Below are positions 17,480 through 27,362 of a DNA stretch of 64,000 nucleotides, one piece after another; the stretch's first letter is position 1; every line of letters begins with the position of its first letter. Made by a program: the position numbers and the translations under genes. Source of the stretch: Giesbergeria sp. (GTDB lineage: Bacteria; Pseudomonadota; Gammaproteobacteria; Burkholderiales; Burkholderiaceae_C); the NCBI GenBank assembly GCA_023150295.1, contig JAKLLE010000010.1:1-64000 (forward strand). Reading direction: 5' to 3'. The notes below the pieces were generated by a model. That model searched no databases and had not been told where the DNA came from. It saw only the letters and a program-made list of their open reading frames with translations.

Positions 17480-19270
17480 ATGACTGGCCTGTTTGCGCCC
17501 TGGTTCCCTGCCCTTGCGGCGCGCAGCCTGCGCGTCGGGCTGTGGCGCGCCGTTGCTTGGCTGGCACTGTGGCTGTGGGGCGCCAGCGTGCTGGCGCAGC
17601 CCGCGCCACTGCAGCTACAGGCCGGGCAAGCCACCACAGACCTGTGGCAGGCCCTGCAGATGCTGCCCGACCCCGAACAACGCCACACCGCGCAGGACTT
17701 GCTGCAGGGCAAGGCCGCCTTTGGCCCCATGCCGCCCACCCTGGGCACACTGGGCGTGCGCGCCGAACCGGTGTGGCTGCGCCTGCCGCTGGAGCTGGCC
17801 GGTACCGAACCGGGCCGCTGGGTGCTGGACATCGACTACGCGCCGCTGCAGCGCATCGACCTGGTGCTGGCCAGCAAGGGGCGCATCGTGCAGCAGGCCG
17901 CGCTGGGCAGCCACGTGCCCTTTGCGCAGCGCCCGCTGCCCACACGCTCGCACGCGGTGGAGCTGGAGCTACAGCCTGGCACGCCCTACGAGTTGCTGCT
18001 GCGCGTGCAGACCCAGGGCGCCATGGTGCTGCCGCTGAGCCTGTCTCCCCCGGTCGTGCACGCCGAACATGCGTTGCGCGAACAGATGCTGCAAGGCCTG
18101 CTCACGGGCCTGGCGCTGTGCCTGTGGATTTACAGCCTGGCGCAATGGGTCAACCAGCGCGAGGTGCTGTTTCTGCAGTACACACTGCTGATCTCGGGCA
18201 GCCTGCTGTTCTCGCTGCATTTTTTTGGCGTGGGGGCGCAGTACCTGTGGGGTGGGCTACCCTGGGTCGAGCAGCGCGCCAGCGGCCTGGCGGCCCTGAT
18301 GGCGACCTGCGGCTCGTTTTTGTTCATAGGCCAGGCGCTGGCAGCGGGCAACCCGCGCAACCGGCTGATGCGCGCCATGCGCTGGGGCGCCGCAGGCACG
18401 GCGCTGCTGGCGCTGGCCTTTGCGCTCGAAGTGTTCGACACCCGCGTGCTGACCGCCATCGTCAGCGTGCTTGGGCTGGTACCTGCGCTCATGGGCATGC
18501 CCGGTGCGCTGGCGCGCATGCGCCAGGGCGACGCGGTGGGCGGCACGCTGCTGCTGGCCTGGCTGGTGTACTTTGTGGCCACGGCCACGGTGATTGGCGT
18601 GATCCGGGGCTGGGTGCCGGTCAACTTCTGGACGCTGCATTCCTTCCAGTTTGGCGCCACCCTGGACATGCTGCTGTTCATGCGCGTGCTGGGCCTGCGC
18701 TCCAAGGCCCTGCGCCTGGCAGCCGAAAACGCCCGCACCGAGCGCGACACCCTGCACTGGCTGGCCCACACCGACCCCCTGACCAACCTGCCCAACCGCC
18801 GTGGCATGCAGGAAGCCCTGTCCAACGCCCTGCGCCTGTGCTGCCACGAGCGGCTGCTGGCCGTGTACCTGCTGGACCTGGACGGCTTCAAGCCCGTCAA
18901 CGACGAGCACGGCCACGATGTGGGCGATGAACTGCTGGTGGCCGTGGCGCGCCGCCTGCAAGGCCATGTGCGCGCCACCGACCTGGTGGCTCGCCTGGGC
19001 GGCGACGAGTTTGTGGTGGTGGCCAGCGCGCTGGAGAGCCCGGCCCAGGCGCACGAGCTGGCGAACAAGCTGCTGGGCGCCTTCCACACGCCGTTCGCCC
19101 TGAGTTCGGCCACGGTGACCGTGGGTTTGACGATTGGCTATGCGCTGGCGCCGCTGGACGGCAGCGACGCCACCAGCCTGCTCAAGCTGGCCGACGCCGC
19201 CATGTACCAGGGCAAACAGAACGGCAAGTTCCGCGTGCAGCGCAGCACCGAACGCCTGGCCATGCCCTGA
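17480..19270 (+). CDS. membrane-anchored GGDEF diguanylate cyclase (7TMR-DISM type)
   Basis: A protein of about 596 residues. It starts with an exported signal/anchor (SLRVGLWRAVAWLALWLWGA to LAQPAPLQ), then an extracytoplasmic 7TMR-DISMED2-like sensing domain, seven membrane helices (about residues 190-390) and a C-terminal GGDEF domain. The catalytic motif ARLGGDEF is intact, and RATD five residues before it is an RxxD product-inhibition site, so it should make cyclic-di-GMP. The ligand is probably a carbohydrate or lipid sensed outside the membrane. The frame stays open to 17375 through a run of 9-bp repeats coding Ala-Leu-Ala. I prefer the ATG at 17480 after the repeats. Confidence 0.85.
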   Translation: MTGLFAPWFPALAARSLRVGLWRAVAWLALWLWGASVLAQPAPLQLQAGQATTDLWQALQMLPDPEQRHTAQDLLQGKAAFGPMPPTLGTLGVRAEPVWLRLPLELAGTEPGRWVLDIDYAPLQRIDLVLASKGRIVQQAALGSHVPFAQRPLPTRSHAVELELQPGTPYELLLRVQTQGAMVLPLSLSPPVVHAEHALREQMLQGLLTGLALCLWIYSLAQWVNQREVLFLQYTLLISGSLLFSLHFFGVGAQYLWGGLPWVEQRASGLAALMATCGSFLFIGQALAAGNPRNRLMRAMRWGAAGTALLALAFALEVFDTRVLTAIVSVLGLVPALMGMPGALARMRQGDAVGGTLLLAWLVYFVATATVIGVIRGWVPVNFWTLHSFQFGATLDMLLFMRVLGLRSKALRLAAENARTERDTLHWLAHTDPLTNLPNRRGMQEALSNALRLCCHERLLAVYLLDLDGFKPVNDEHGHDVGDELLVAVARRLQGHVRATDLVARLGGDEFVVVASALESPAQAHELANKLLGAFHTPFALSSATVTVGLTIGYALAPLDGSDATSLLKLADAAMYQGKQNGKFRVQRSTERLAMP

Positions 19271-19465
19271 CGCAGAACCCCTTGCAGACCCCTTATCCAT
19301 TCCGCGAACGCGTCACCCGCGACGCATGAAACCGGCGCGGTTCAGGCCAGGGCTCCCGCGCAAGGGCCGCCCCGCCGCGCTGGGAGCGTCCCCCTTCCCG
19401 AATCGCGCAGCGATTCAAGAGAGGGGGGAAGGCGCCGAAGAGGCGACTCAGGGGGGAGTTTCGTT
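19271..19465. terminator. convergent intergenic region with hairpin
   Basis: Contains GAATCGC, loop GCA, GCGATTC (19400-19416), flanked by C-rich and G-rich arms that extend the pairing partly (CCTTCCC with GGGGAAGG). It lies between two converging genes and probably acts as a shared terminator or a repetitive extragenic palindrome. No gene is seen. Confidence 0.45.
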
Positions 19466-20308
19466 TCAGCGGCAGCAGCGGTAGGCCAGGCCCAGGCTCA
19501 CGCCGTAGTTGTCGGGCTTGACGGCCAGCGGGCTGCGCCGCGCATCGCCGCGCAGCTGCGAATAGCGCAGGCCGCCAAACACCACCCAGCGGTCGGCCAC
19601 GGCGTGCTTGATTTCCACGCCCACGTCCTGGCCAAACAGGCCGCCGCCCGGCACGTACACCGGCAGCGCCGTGGTCACGCCCGAGGCGCTGGCGGGCACG
19701 CCCATGTAGCTGCGCATGTAGGTGGCATCGGCCAGGGTGAAGCCCGCGGCAAAACTGACTTCGGTGCGCGGACTGATCTGGATTTCATAGCGCGCCGTGG
19801 TCTGCAAGGTGGCGCCACCCTTGTGGCCCAGCAGGTCCTGGCTGAGCGTGGAGCGCAGCGAGGCATGCTTGTTGAAGTCGTACACAGCACTCAGGCGCCC
19901 GCGCAGCGTGCGCCGGATGTCGGGCAGCCCCTGCAGAATGGGGTCGTCTTCGCCCTTGCGGCCGCCGTCCAGGCGCAGGCCCCCGCTCAGGCGGAAGTTC
20001 TCCCACTGCAGCAGCTTGGCCGTGACGCCCGAATCCCGGGCGTCCAGGTCAAAGTCCAGCAGCGAGCCGCCGCCGCCCGAGCTGATCGTGTAGCGACCGA
20101 CTTCCAGCCCGATGACCGGCCGGATGCCCGTGCTGCGCTCGGTGCTGCCGGGGTACTTGGCGCCGTTGCTGACCGAGGCGCCCAGCGCCCAGGTAAAGCC
20201 CGAGGGGGTTTGCTCTGGCGGGGGCATGCGCACCTGCGCCGCTGCCAGCGTGGGCAGCGCCAGACCCAGCGCCATGGCCCAGCGTGCGAAAGAGGTTGAA
20301 CGTTGCAT
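19466..20308 (-). CDS. MipA/OmpV family outer-membrane protein
   Basis: A 280-residue outer-membrane beta-barrel protein. The signal peptide is MQRSTSFARW plus AMALGLALPTLAAAQ. The mature part has repeated amphipathic strands, RPVIGLEVGRYTIS, and the YDFNKHASLRSTL and YEIQISPRTEVSF stretches, ending in GVSLGLAYRCCR. In the family, MipA scaffolds murein enzymes in E. coli, while other members are osmolarity- or metal-responsive porin-like proteins. The open frame extends far upstream through another gene; the ATG at 20308 is chosen because the signal peptide begins there. The terminal residues are atypical for a barrel, which normally ends in Phe. Confidence 0.85.
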   Translation of the reverse strand: MQRSTSFARWAMALGLALPTLAAAQVRMPPPEQTPSGFTWALGASVSNGAKYPGSTERSTGIRPVIGLEVGRYTISSGGGGSLLDFDLDARDSGVTAKLLQWENFRLSGGLRLDGGRKGEDDPILQGLPDIRRTLRGRLSAVYDFNKHASLRSTLSQDLLGHKGGATLQTTARYEIQISPRTEVSFAAGFTLADATYMRSYMGVPASASGVTTALPVYVPGGGLFGQDVGVEIKHAVADRWVVFGGLRYSQLRGDARRSPLAVKPDNYGVSLGLAYRCCR

Positions 20309-20319
20309 GTTGCGGATTA

Positions 20320-21144
20320 TCAGCCGTTCCAGGGAATCCACCCCGTCCATGCTGTCACCAGCACCAGCACGCCAAAGGCAATGCGATACCAGGCAAAGGG
20401 CACAAAGCTGTGCGTGCTGATGTAGCGCAGCAGCCAGCGCACGCACAGCCAGGCGCTCACAAACGAAAAGAACAGCCCCACGGCAAACAGGGGCAGGTCG
20501 GCCACCTCCAGCAGCGCACGTTCCTTGTAAAGGCTGTACACACCGGCGCCCATCAGCGTGGGCATGGCCAGAAAGAACGAATAGTCGGTGGCCGCCTTGC
20601 GCGAGAGGCCCAGCAACATGCCGCCGATGATGGTGGCACCGCTGCGGCTGGTGCCCGGCACCATGGCCAGGCATTGCACCAGGCCGACCTTGAGCGCGTC
20701 CAGCGGCCCCATGTCGTCCACCTCGGCAATGCGCGTGGCGGACTGCGGGCGCCGCTCGGCCCACAAAATGATGAAGCCCCCCAGAATGAAGGTGCTGGCG
20801 ACCACGGTGGGCGTGAACAGATGCGCCTTGATGGCCTTGCCCGCCAGCAGGCCCAGCACCACCGCAGGCACAAAGCCAATGGCCACATTCAGCGCAAAGC
20901 GCTGCGCCTGGGGCTGGCTGGGCAGTTGCACCAGGGTGGCGCGAATTTTCTGCCAATAGACCAGGATGACGGCAAAGATGGCGCCGGTCTGGATGGCAAT
21001 GTCGAACACCTTGGCCTTGGCGTCGTCAAAACCCAGCAGCGCCCCGGCCAGGATCAGGTGGCCGGTGGAGGAAATGGGAAGGAACTCGGTCAGGCCCTCG
21101 ACCACGCCCATGATGGCGGCCTTGAGCAGCAAAACAATGTCCAC
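20320..21144 (-). CDS. uppP: undecaprenyl-diphosphatase UppP (BacA)
   Basis: An integral membrane enzyme of 274 residues that dephosphorylates undecaprenyl pyrophosphate so the lipid carrier can be reused for peptidoglycan synthesis. Both family signatures are present: [20 protein letters not shown] near the N-terminus, with the catalytic glutamates and histidine, and the second motif [12 protein letters not shown]. About eight membrane helices follow the usual pattern. The start is the GTG at 21144, giving [10 protein letters not shown]; the longer open frame upstream has no homology. It ends 11 bp before the MipA-like gene start, so the two may be co-transcribed. Confidence 0.95.
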   Translation of the reverse strand: MDIVLLLKAAIMGVVEGLTEFLPISSTGHLILAGALLGFDDAKAKVFDIAIQTGAIFAVILVYWQKIRATLVQLPSQPQAQRFALNVAIGFVPAVVLGLLAGKAIKAHLFTPTVVASTFILGGFIILWAERRPQSATRIAEVDDMGPLDALKVGLVQCLAMVPGTSRSGATIIGGMLLGLSRKAATDYSFFLAMPTLMGAGVYSLYKERALLEVADLPLFAVGLFFSFVSAWLCVRWLLRYISTHSFVPFAWYRIAFGVLVLVTAWTGWIPWNG

Positions 21145-21259
21145 GCGCGTCCTTGTCGAGGTGTCAGCAAAGCTGCGGATTATCCGCGCAGCCATGGCAC
21201 GCATGTGCCAGGCCGCTGACTGCACCACACAGGTGTGCGCGGCGTGTGCAGTGCGGCCT

Positions 21260-22485
<1,226 letters not shown>

Positions 22486-22489
<4 letters not shown>

Positions 22490-23226
22490 GCGCGCCCCTG
22501 CGGCAGCGCCGCACTGGTAGCCGCCTGCTGTGCATGGCCGGGCTGGGCCTGGTCCTGCACGATGGCGCCGTCGCGCAGCACGATGCAGCGGCGCGCCCAG
22601 GCGGCCACGTCGTGCTCGTGCGTGACCAGCACCACGGTGATGCCCTGGGCGTTGAGCTGCGCCAGCAAAGCCATGGTGTCCTCGGAGGTCTGCGAATCGA
22701 GTGCGCCCGTGGGCTCGTCGGCCAGGATGAGCGCGGGCTGCGTGACCAGAGCACGCGCAATGGCCACGCGCTGCTGCTGCCCGCCCGACAGCTCCGCGGG
22801 GGTGTGCGCCGCGCGCTCGGCCAGGCCCACGCGCGCCAGCGCCGCGCGGGCGCGGGCCTGGCGCTCGGCTGGCTTGACACCGGCATAGACCAGGGGCAGC
22901 TCCACATTCTCCAGCGCGCTGGTGCGTGCCAGCAGGTTGAACTGCTGGAACACAAAGCCAATCCGCCGGTTGCGGATGGCAGCCAACGCATCAGGCGCCA
23001 GCGCATGCACGGCCTCGCCCGCAAGGTAGTAGCTGCCGCCGTCGGGCAGGTCCAGGCAGCCCAGGATGTGCATGAGCGTGGACTTGCCCGAGCCCGAGGC
23101 ACCCATGATGGCCACGAACTCGCCCGCCTCGATGCACAGCGACACCCCGCGCAGCGCATGCACGGTCTGCCCGCCCATGGCGTAGGCCTTGGTGAGCGCC
23201 TGCGCGTCGATCAGGGGTGGGGCCAT
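22486..23226 (-). CDS. MacB-like ABC transporter ATP-binding protein
   Basis: A 246-residue ATPase with Walker A GASGSGKST, Q-loop near FQQFNLLA, signature LSGGQQQR, Walker B LILADEPTGALD and the H-loop VTHEHD. This is the LolD/MacB subfamily that powers mechanotransmission pumps. The ATG at 23226 is preferred to a TTG two codons earlier. The stop overlaps the permease start, and the adaptor gene ends about 13 bp upstream, so the three genes form one operon. Confidence 0.93.
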
Positions 23227-23239
23227 GCGCAAGCCTTGC

Positions 23240-24604
23240 TCAGAACGAGAGGCGCGGCGCGCCGTTGCGCGCCGGGGTGCCGCTGGCCTGGCTGGCCACG
23301 CCGGTGATGACCTGGCGCCCCTCGGCCAGCAGCGCCGCCTGTTCGGGCGTGGGCAGCAGCTCGGTGTGGCTGCCGTCGCTCAGGCCCAGTGCCACCTGCA
23401 GCGCGAGCGGCCGACCGTCCTCGTCCAGCACGTGGAGGCGTCCACGCGCACCCGCAGCGGCCCTGGCAGGTTTTGTATCTTTTTGGCCTGAAGCGCCCGT
23501 ATTTGCTGCGCCAGTAGCTATTGATTTTGTAGCAACCGGTGCTGCTGTGGGTGCGGGCTCCACCCCAGGCAGGCGCACGCGCAGCGCCGCATTGGGCAGC
23601 TTGAGCACGCCCTCGCGCTGCGCAGTCACGATGCGCACATTGGCCGTCATGCCGGGCAGCAGGCGCCCGTCGCGGTTGGCAAAGTGCACCGCCGCCACGT
23701 AGGTGACCACGTTGTTGGTGGCGATGGCGGCCTTGCGCACCTGGTCCACCTGGCCCTCGAAGGTCTCGCCCGGAAAGGCATCGACCGTAAAGCGCGCCGC
23801 CTGCCCTGGGCGGATGCGGCCCACGTCGGTTTCGTCCACGCTCACTTCCACGCGCATGTCGCGCAGGTTCTGTGCAATCACAAACAACTCGGGCGCCTGC
23901 AGGCTGGCCGCCACGGTCTGCCCACGCTCGACCGCGCGCTTGATCACGATGCCATCCACCGGCGAAGTGATGCGTGTGCGCGAAAGGTTGGTCTGCGCCT
24001 GCGCCAGTGCCGCCTCGCGCTGGCGCACGCTGGAGCGCGCCGCCTGCACCTGCGCGGCGGTGATGGCGGCCTGCGCCTGCGCCGCGCGCAGCGCCTCGGT
24101 GCTGGTGCGCACCAGGGCCTGGGCGCGCTCGGCCTCGCTCTGCGCGATGAAGCCCTGGGCCACCAGGTCGGTCTTGCGCCGCAGGTCGCGCCCGGCCTCG
24201 GCCAGATCCACCTGCGCGCGCGACACCGTGGCCTCGCTGGCCAGCACGTTGGCCTGCGCCACCAGCACCTGCGAGCGCGCCGCCTCCAGGTCGGCCTGGG
24301 CCTGGCGCACCTGGAATTCAATGAGCTGCGGGTCTATCTGCGCAATGATCTGGCCCGCCTTGACCTCGGAGTTGAAGTCGGCAAACAGCTCGCGGATCTG
24401 GCCCGACACCTGCGTGCCCACCGACACCTGGGTGACCGGCATGACCTGCCCCGAGGCCTGCACCGAGGCCACCACCGCGCCTCGCTCGATGGCGGCGGTG
24501 CGGTACTGCGTCGCCTGGGCGGCCTGGCGGGTGTACAACCACCCGGCGCCGCCCAGCACCAGGGCCAGGGCAATACCTGCTGCGGCATAGGTTTTGGATT
24601 GCAT
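23240..24604 (-). CDS. MacA-like periplasmic adaptor of an efflux pump
   Basis: A 454-residue membrane-fusion protein. It has one N-terminal anchor helix (YAAAGIALALVLGGAGWLY), a barrel-sandwich lipoyl-like domain (VQASGQVMPVTQVSVGTQVS and ITSPVDGIVIKRAVERG), a long alpha-helical hairpin (about residues 95-215) and a beta-barrel plus membrane-proximal domain. The order adaptor-ATPase-permease matches macAB-type operons. An alanine/threonine-rich linker (about residues 355-375) is encoded by the dispersed repeat. ATG at 24604 is chosen because the anchor begins there. Confidence 0.92.
   Translation of the reverse strand: MQSKTYAAAGIALALVLGGAGWLYTRQAAQATQYRTAAIERGAVVASVQASGQVMPVTQVSVGTQVSGQIRELFADFNSEVKAGQIIAQIDPQLIEFQVRQAQADLEAARSQVLVAQANVLASEATVSRAQVDLAEAGRDLRRKTDLVAQGFIAQSEAERAQALVRTSTEALRAAQAQAAITAAQVQAARSSVRQREAALAQAQTNLSRTRITSPVDGIVIKRAVERGQTVAASLQAPELFVIAQNLRDMRVEVSVDETDVGRIRPGQAARFTVDAFPGETFEGQVDQVRKAAIATNNVVTYVAAVHFANRDGRLLPGMTANVRIVTAQREGVLKLPNAALRVRLPGVEPAPTAAPVATKSIATGAANTGASGQKDTKPARAAAGARGRLHVLDEDGRPLALQVALGLSDGSHTELLPTPEQAALLAEGRQVITGVASQASGTPARNGAPRLSF
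23480..23536 (-). repeat. dispersed palindromic repeat, copy in the adaptor gene
   Basis: Read on the minus strand: GTTGCTACAAAATCAATAGC, TACTGGCGCAGCAAATACGG and GCGCTTCAGGCC. It shares 20 identical bases with the copy at 10930-10985. It is in frame with the adaptor and codes a low-complexity linker. Confidence 0.65.
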
Positions 24605-24764
24605 GGGCTGGATTCTAGGAAGCCCGCCGCCGCCGTTCACGCCGCCGGGCAAGCACTTGGCGCCCGCGCAAGGGCATTGCGTCGCACGGCGCTTGGCGCA
24701 GGAGGAACCCGGGGGCACAGTGGCGCCCAGGCCCCAACGGCCACCTACCCCCAGGAGTAACGCC

Positions 24765-25061
24765 ATGTCCCCACTGCCCCCCCAAGCCACCCCCGAATCC
24801 ACCGAACGCCTGGCCCGCAAACGTGCCAAGGCCAAGCTGGGCTGGTACATCCATGCCACGGTGTACCTGCTGGTCAACCTGTTCCTGGCCTTTGTGGCCA
24901 CCCGCCACGCCCAGGGCTGGGCTGCCTTTCCAGCGCTGGGCTGGGGCCTGGGGCTGCTGATCCACGGCGCAGCAGTGTGGCTGGCGCTGCCCGGCGGCTC
25001 GCTCTACGGCCAGTTGCTGGAGCGCGAGCGCGCCGCGCTGCAGCGCCAGCACACCTGCTGA
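24765..25061 (+). CDS. 2TM-domain protein
   Basis: A 98-residue membrane protein with two predicted helices (AKLGWYIHATVYLLVNLFLA and AFPALGWGLGLLIHGAAVWL). This matches the 2TM domain often found beside or fused to LytS-type histidine kinases. A ribosome-binding site (CAGGAG) precedes the ATG at 24765, and the longer upstream frame is not supported. It lies 46 bp before the sensor kinase gene and probably belongs to the same operon; the family has no defined activity but may modulate the kinase. Confidence 0.8.
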   Translation: MSPLPPQATPESTERLARKRAKAKLGWYIHATVYLLVNLFLAFVATRHAQGWAAFPALGWGLGLLIHGAAVWLALPGGSLYGQLLERERAALQRQHTC

Positions 25062-25107
25062 CCCCGCCCGCTGGCGCACAATCGCGCCAGCCAGCCCCTT
25101 GCCCAAC

Positions 25108-26187
25108 ATGACATCCATCGAACTCCGACCCCTGCTGCGCGACGGCCTGCTGACTGCCTTGTTCTGCTGCGCCATCGCGCTGGCCCTGACCGTAGGCGGC
25201 AATGGCCCTTGGGATGTGCAACTGGTGTACTCGCTGGCCATCGGGCTGGCGTCCTGGCTGGTCATCGACCTGGGCCGCATGCTGTTGACCGGGGCGGACT
25301 GCACTGGCTGGCCCCAAGGCTGGCGCGGCCCGGCACTGATCGCGGCGGGCACCCTGGCGGGCTTTGGTCTGGGCTCGCTGGTCGGCAATACCTACAGCGG
25401 CGCCAGCCAACCCCTGTGGCATGACCGGAGCGGGCCTGCGACCCTGGTCATTACCGTGATCGCGGGCATTGCCATCTCGTTCTTCTTCTACAGCCGCGCC
25501 AAGGCTGAGCACCTGCAACGGCACATGGCCCAGGCCCAGCACGAAGCCACGCAAGCGCGCCTCAAGCTGCTGGAGGCGCAGCTCGAACCGCACATGCTGT
25601 TCAACACGCTGGCCAACCTGCGCGTGCTGATTGCCACCGACCCCGAACGTGCGCAGCACATGCTGGATCGCATGATCGGCTACCTGCGCGCAACCTTGGC
25701 AGCATCGCGCAGCACGCTGCACCCGCTGTCGCTGGAGTTCGAGCGGCTGCAGGACTACCTGGAGCTGATGGCCGTGCGCATGGGCCCGCGCCTGGCCTTC
25801 ACGCTGGATCTGCCGCCTGCGCTGCACGACGTGGCAGTGCCCCCCTTGCTGCTGCAACCCCTGGTGGAAAACGCCATCCGCCATGGGCTGGAGCCCCAGG
25901 TGGCGGGCGGCAGCATCAGCGTGCGCGCCCACACCGGCGCCGACCAGCGGCTGGTGCTGGAGGTGTGCGACACCGGCGCAGGCCTGGCCCCAGGCACGCC
26001 CAGCACGCCCAGCACGCCCAGCACGCCCGCAGCCCCCAGCGCACCGGGCCGCAGCTTTGGCCTGGCCCAGGTCCGCGAACGCCTGGCCACGCTGTATGGC
26101 GACCAGGGCACTATTGAATTGATAGCGCAACCCGCAGGCGGAACGTGCGCCAGAGTGCAATTTCCTTTGAAAAAATCCTCCCCATGA
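25108..26187 (+). CDS. LytS/YehU-type sensor histidine kinase
   Basis: A 359-residue membrane kinase. It has four predicted N-terminal helices, then the His_kinase domain with LEAQLEPHMLFNTLANL (phospho-accepting His about residue 168) and a HATPase domain with the N-box LLLQPLVENAIRHGLE and CDTGAGL. Between the G1 and G2 boxes lies a Thr-Pro-Ser repeat linker encoded by tandem 9-bp units. The stop overlaps the start of the LytTR regulator by 4 bp, so the pair is a coupled two-component system. A TTG three codons upstream is an unlikely start. Confidence 0.92.
   Translation: MTSIELRPLLRDGLLTALFCCAIALALTVGGNGPWDVQLVYSLAIGLASWLVIDLGRMLLTGADCTGWPQGWRGPALIAAGTLAGFGLGSLVGNTYSGASQPLWHDRSGPATLVITVIAGIAISFFFYSRAKAEHLQRHMAQAQHEATQARLKLLEAQLEPHMLFNTLANLRVLIATDPERAQHMLDRMIGYLRATLAASRSTLHPLSLEFERLQDYLELMAVRMGPRLAFTLDLPPALHDVAVPPLLLQPLVENAIRHGLEPQVAGGSISVRAHTGADQRLVLEVCDTGAGLAPGTPSTPSTPSTPAAPSAPGRSFGLAQVRERLATLYGDQGTIELIAQPAGGTCARVQFPLKKSSP
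25994..26030. repeat. 9-bp tandem repeat inside the histidine kinase gene
   Basis: About four units of ACGCCCAGC / CACGCCCAG in a row, coding (Thr-Pro-Ser)n in the ATP-lid loop of the kinase. A whole unit can be gained or lost without shifting the frame. Confidence 0.75.
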
Positions 26188-27002
26188 CCGCCCCCCGCGC
26201 CCTGATTGCCGAAGACGAGCCCCTGCTCGCAGCCGCCCTGCAGCAGGCCCTGGCCCAAGCCTGGCCTGCGTTGCAGGTGCTGGCTACCGTGGGCGACGGG
26301 CTGTCTGCCGTGCGCGAAGCGCTGGCGCTGCGGCCCGAGGTGCTGTTCTTCGACATCCGCATGCCCGGCCAGAGCGGTCTGGACGCCGCCGCCGAACTGG
26401 CCGACGCCTGGCCCGCCGACCAGCCCTTTCCGGCGCTGGTGTTCGTGACCGCCTACGACCAGTACGCCGTGCAGGCCTTTGAGGCCCAGGCGGTGGACTA
26501 CCTGCTCAAGCCTGTGCAGGCCGCGCGCCTGCAAAAAACAGTGCAAAAACTGCAGCTAGCGCTTACCCCTCAAGCGCCAGCAGCTATCAATTTAGAAGCA
26601 ACCCTGGCCCAACTGCGCAACCTGTTGGCCACCCCCGGCGTGGCCGCACCCGCCCCGACTGCAGCGACGCACACCGCGCCGCTCACCGTCATCCAGGCCA
26701 GCAGCGGCAACCAGATCCACCTGGTGCCCGTGGCCGAGGTGCTCTATTTCGAGGCCGCCGACAAGTACGTGCGCGTGCTCACCGCCGGGCGCGAATACCT
26801 GATCCGCACCCCCCTGAAGGAGTTGGCCACCCAACTGGACACCTCCGAGTTCTGGCAAGTGCACCGCGGCACTCTGGTGCGCGCCAGCTCCATCGCCAGC
26901 GCCACGCGCGACGAGGCCGGGCGGCTGCACCTGGCCCTGCGCGGCCGGCCCGAGACACTGGCCGTGAGTCGGCTGTACGCGCATTTGTTCAAGGCGATGT
27001 AG
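26184..27002 (+). CDS. LytTR-family response regulator
   Basis: A 272-residue regulator with an N-terminal receiver (LIAEDEP; phospho-acceptor in VLFFDIRMPG; VFVTAYD and VDYLLKPV) and a C-terminal LytTR DNA-binding domain (about residues 170-270; IHLVPVAEVLYFEAADKYVR and FWQVHRGTLVR). It is phosphorylated by the kinase whose gene overlaps its start. Such regulators bind paired direct repeats. The linker between the domains is encoded by a copy of the dispersed repeat. Targets are unknown; the nearby 2TM gene is a candidate. Confidence 0.93.
   Translation: MTAPRALIAEDEPLLAAALQQALAQAWPALQVLATVGDGLSAVREALALRPEVLFFDIRMPGQSGLDAAAELADAWPADQPFPALVFVTAYDQYAVQAFEAQAVDYLLKPVQAARLQKTVQKLQLALTPQAPAAINLEATLAQLRNLLATPGVAAPAPTAATHTAPLTVIQASSGNQIHLVPVAEVLYFEAADKYVRVLTAGREYLIRTPLKELATQLDTSEFWQVHRGTLVRASSIASATRDEAGRLHLALRGRPETLAVSRLYAHLFKAM
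26541..26601 (-). repeat. dispersed palindromic repeat, copy in the LytTR regulator
   Basis: AAAAACTGCAGCTAGCGCTT, CAAGCGCCAGCAGCTATCAA and TTTAGAAGCAA. It codes the linker between receiver and LytTR domains. Confidence 0.6.
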
Positions 27003-27077
27003 GCGTTACCCATGCCCCGAGCGGCGCCGCCATGAAAACGCCGTCCGATTTGAACGCCAAGTTTTCAGGGTTGATGA

Positions 27078-27362
27078 ATGGCCAGGATGTTAGAGTTTCA
27101 GCGACTTGGGACTGCTTTGAAACACGACCTTCTGAGCGCCAATGCCATACGTTCCGAACCGTGGATCGCAGCCATTGATGCCGCCAAGCGCTTGGGCGTG
27201 GCGAATGACACCATTTTCCGCCGCCGGGAGCACAAGGGCCGGCCTGCGCACAAGGTCGGTCGATTATGGAAATTCCAATCTTCAGAAGTAGATGAATGGG
27301 TGCGCGCAGGAGTGACGGACGCAAACGTTGCGCTCAACGGGCAGAAAAACTGTGGGGAATGA
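27078..27362 (+). CDS. excisionase-type HTH protein, first gene of the defence operon
   Basis: A 94-residue protein with an Xis/MerR-like helix-turn-helix: EPWIAAIDAAKRLGVANDTI followed by HKVGRLWKFQSSEVDEWV, the classic pattern of the small HTH_17 DNA-binding proteins. The stop codon touches the ATG of hsdR, so it is almost certainly in the operon and a good candidate for its regulator. An ATG at 27087 is an alternative start. The N-terminal 28 residues show no similarity I can place. Confidence 0.75.
   Translation: MARMLEFQRLGTALKHDLLSANAIRSEPWIAAIDAAKRLGVANDTIFRRREHKGRPAHKVGRLWKFQSSEVDEWVRAGVTDANVALNGQKNCGE

Noticed and set aside
25994..26030. CRISPR-like repeat
   Set aside because: Short tandem units without spacers; it is a coding tandem repeat. 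No spaced repeats of 25-40 bp were seen anywhere in the window.
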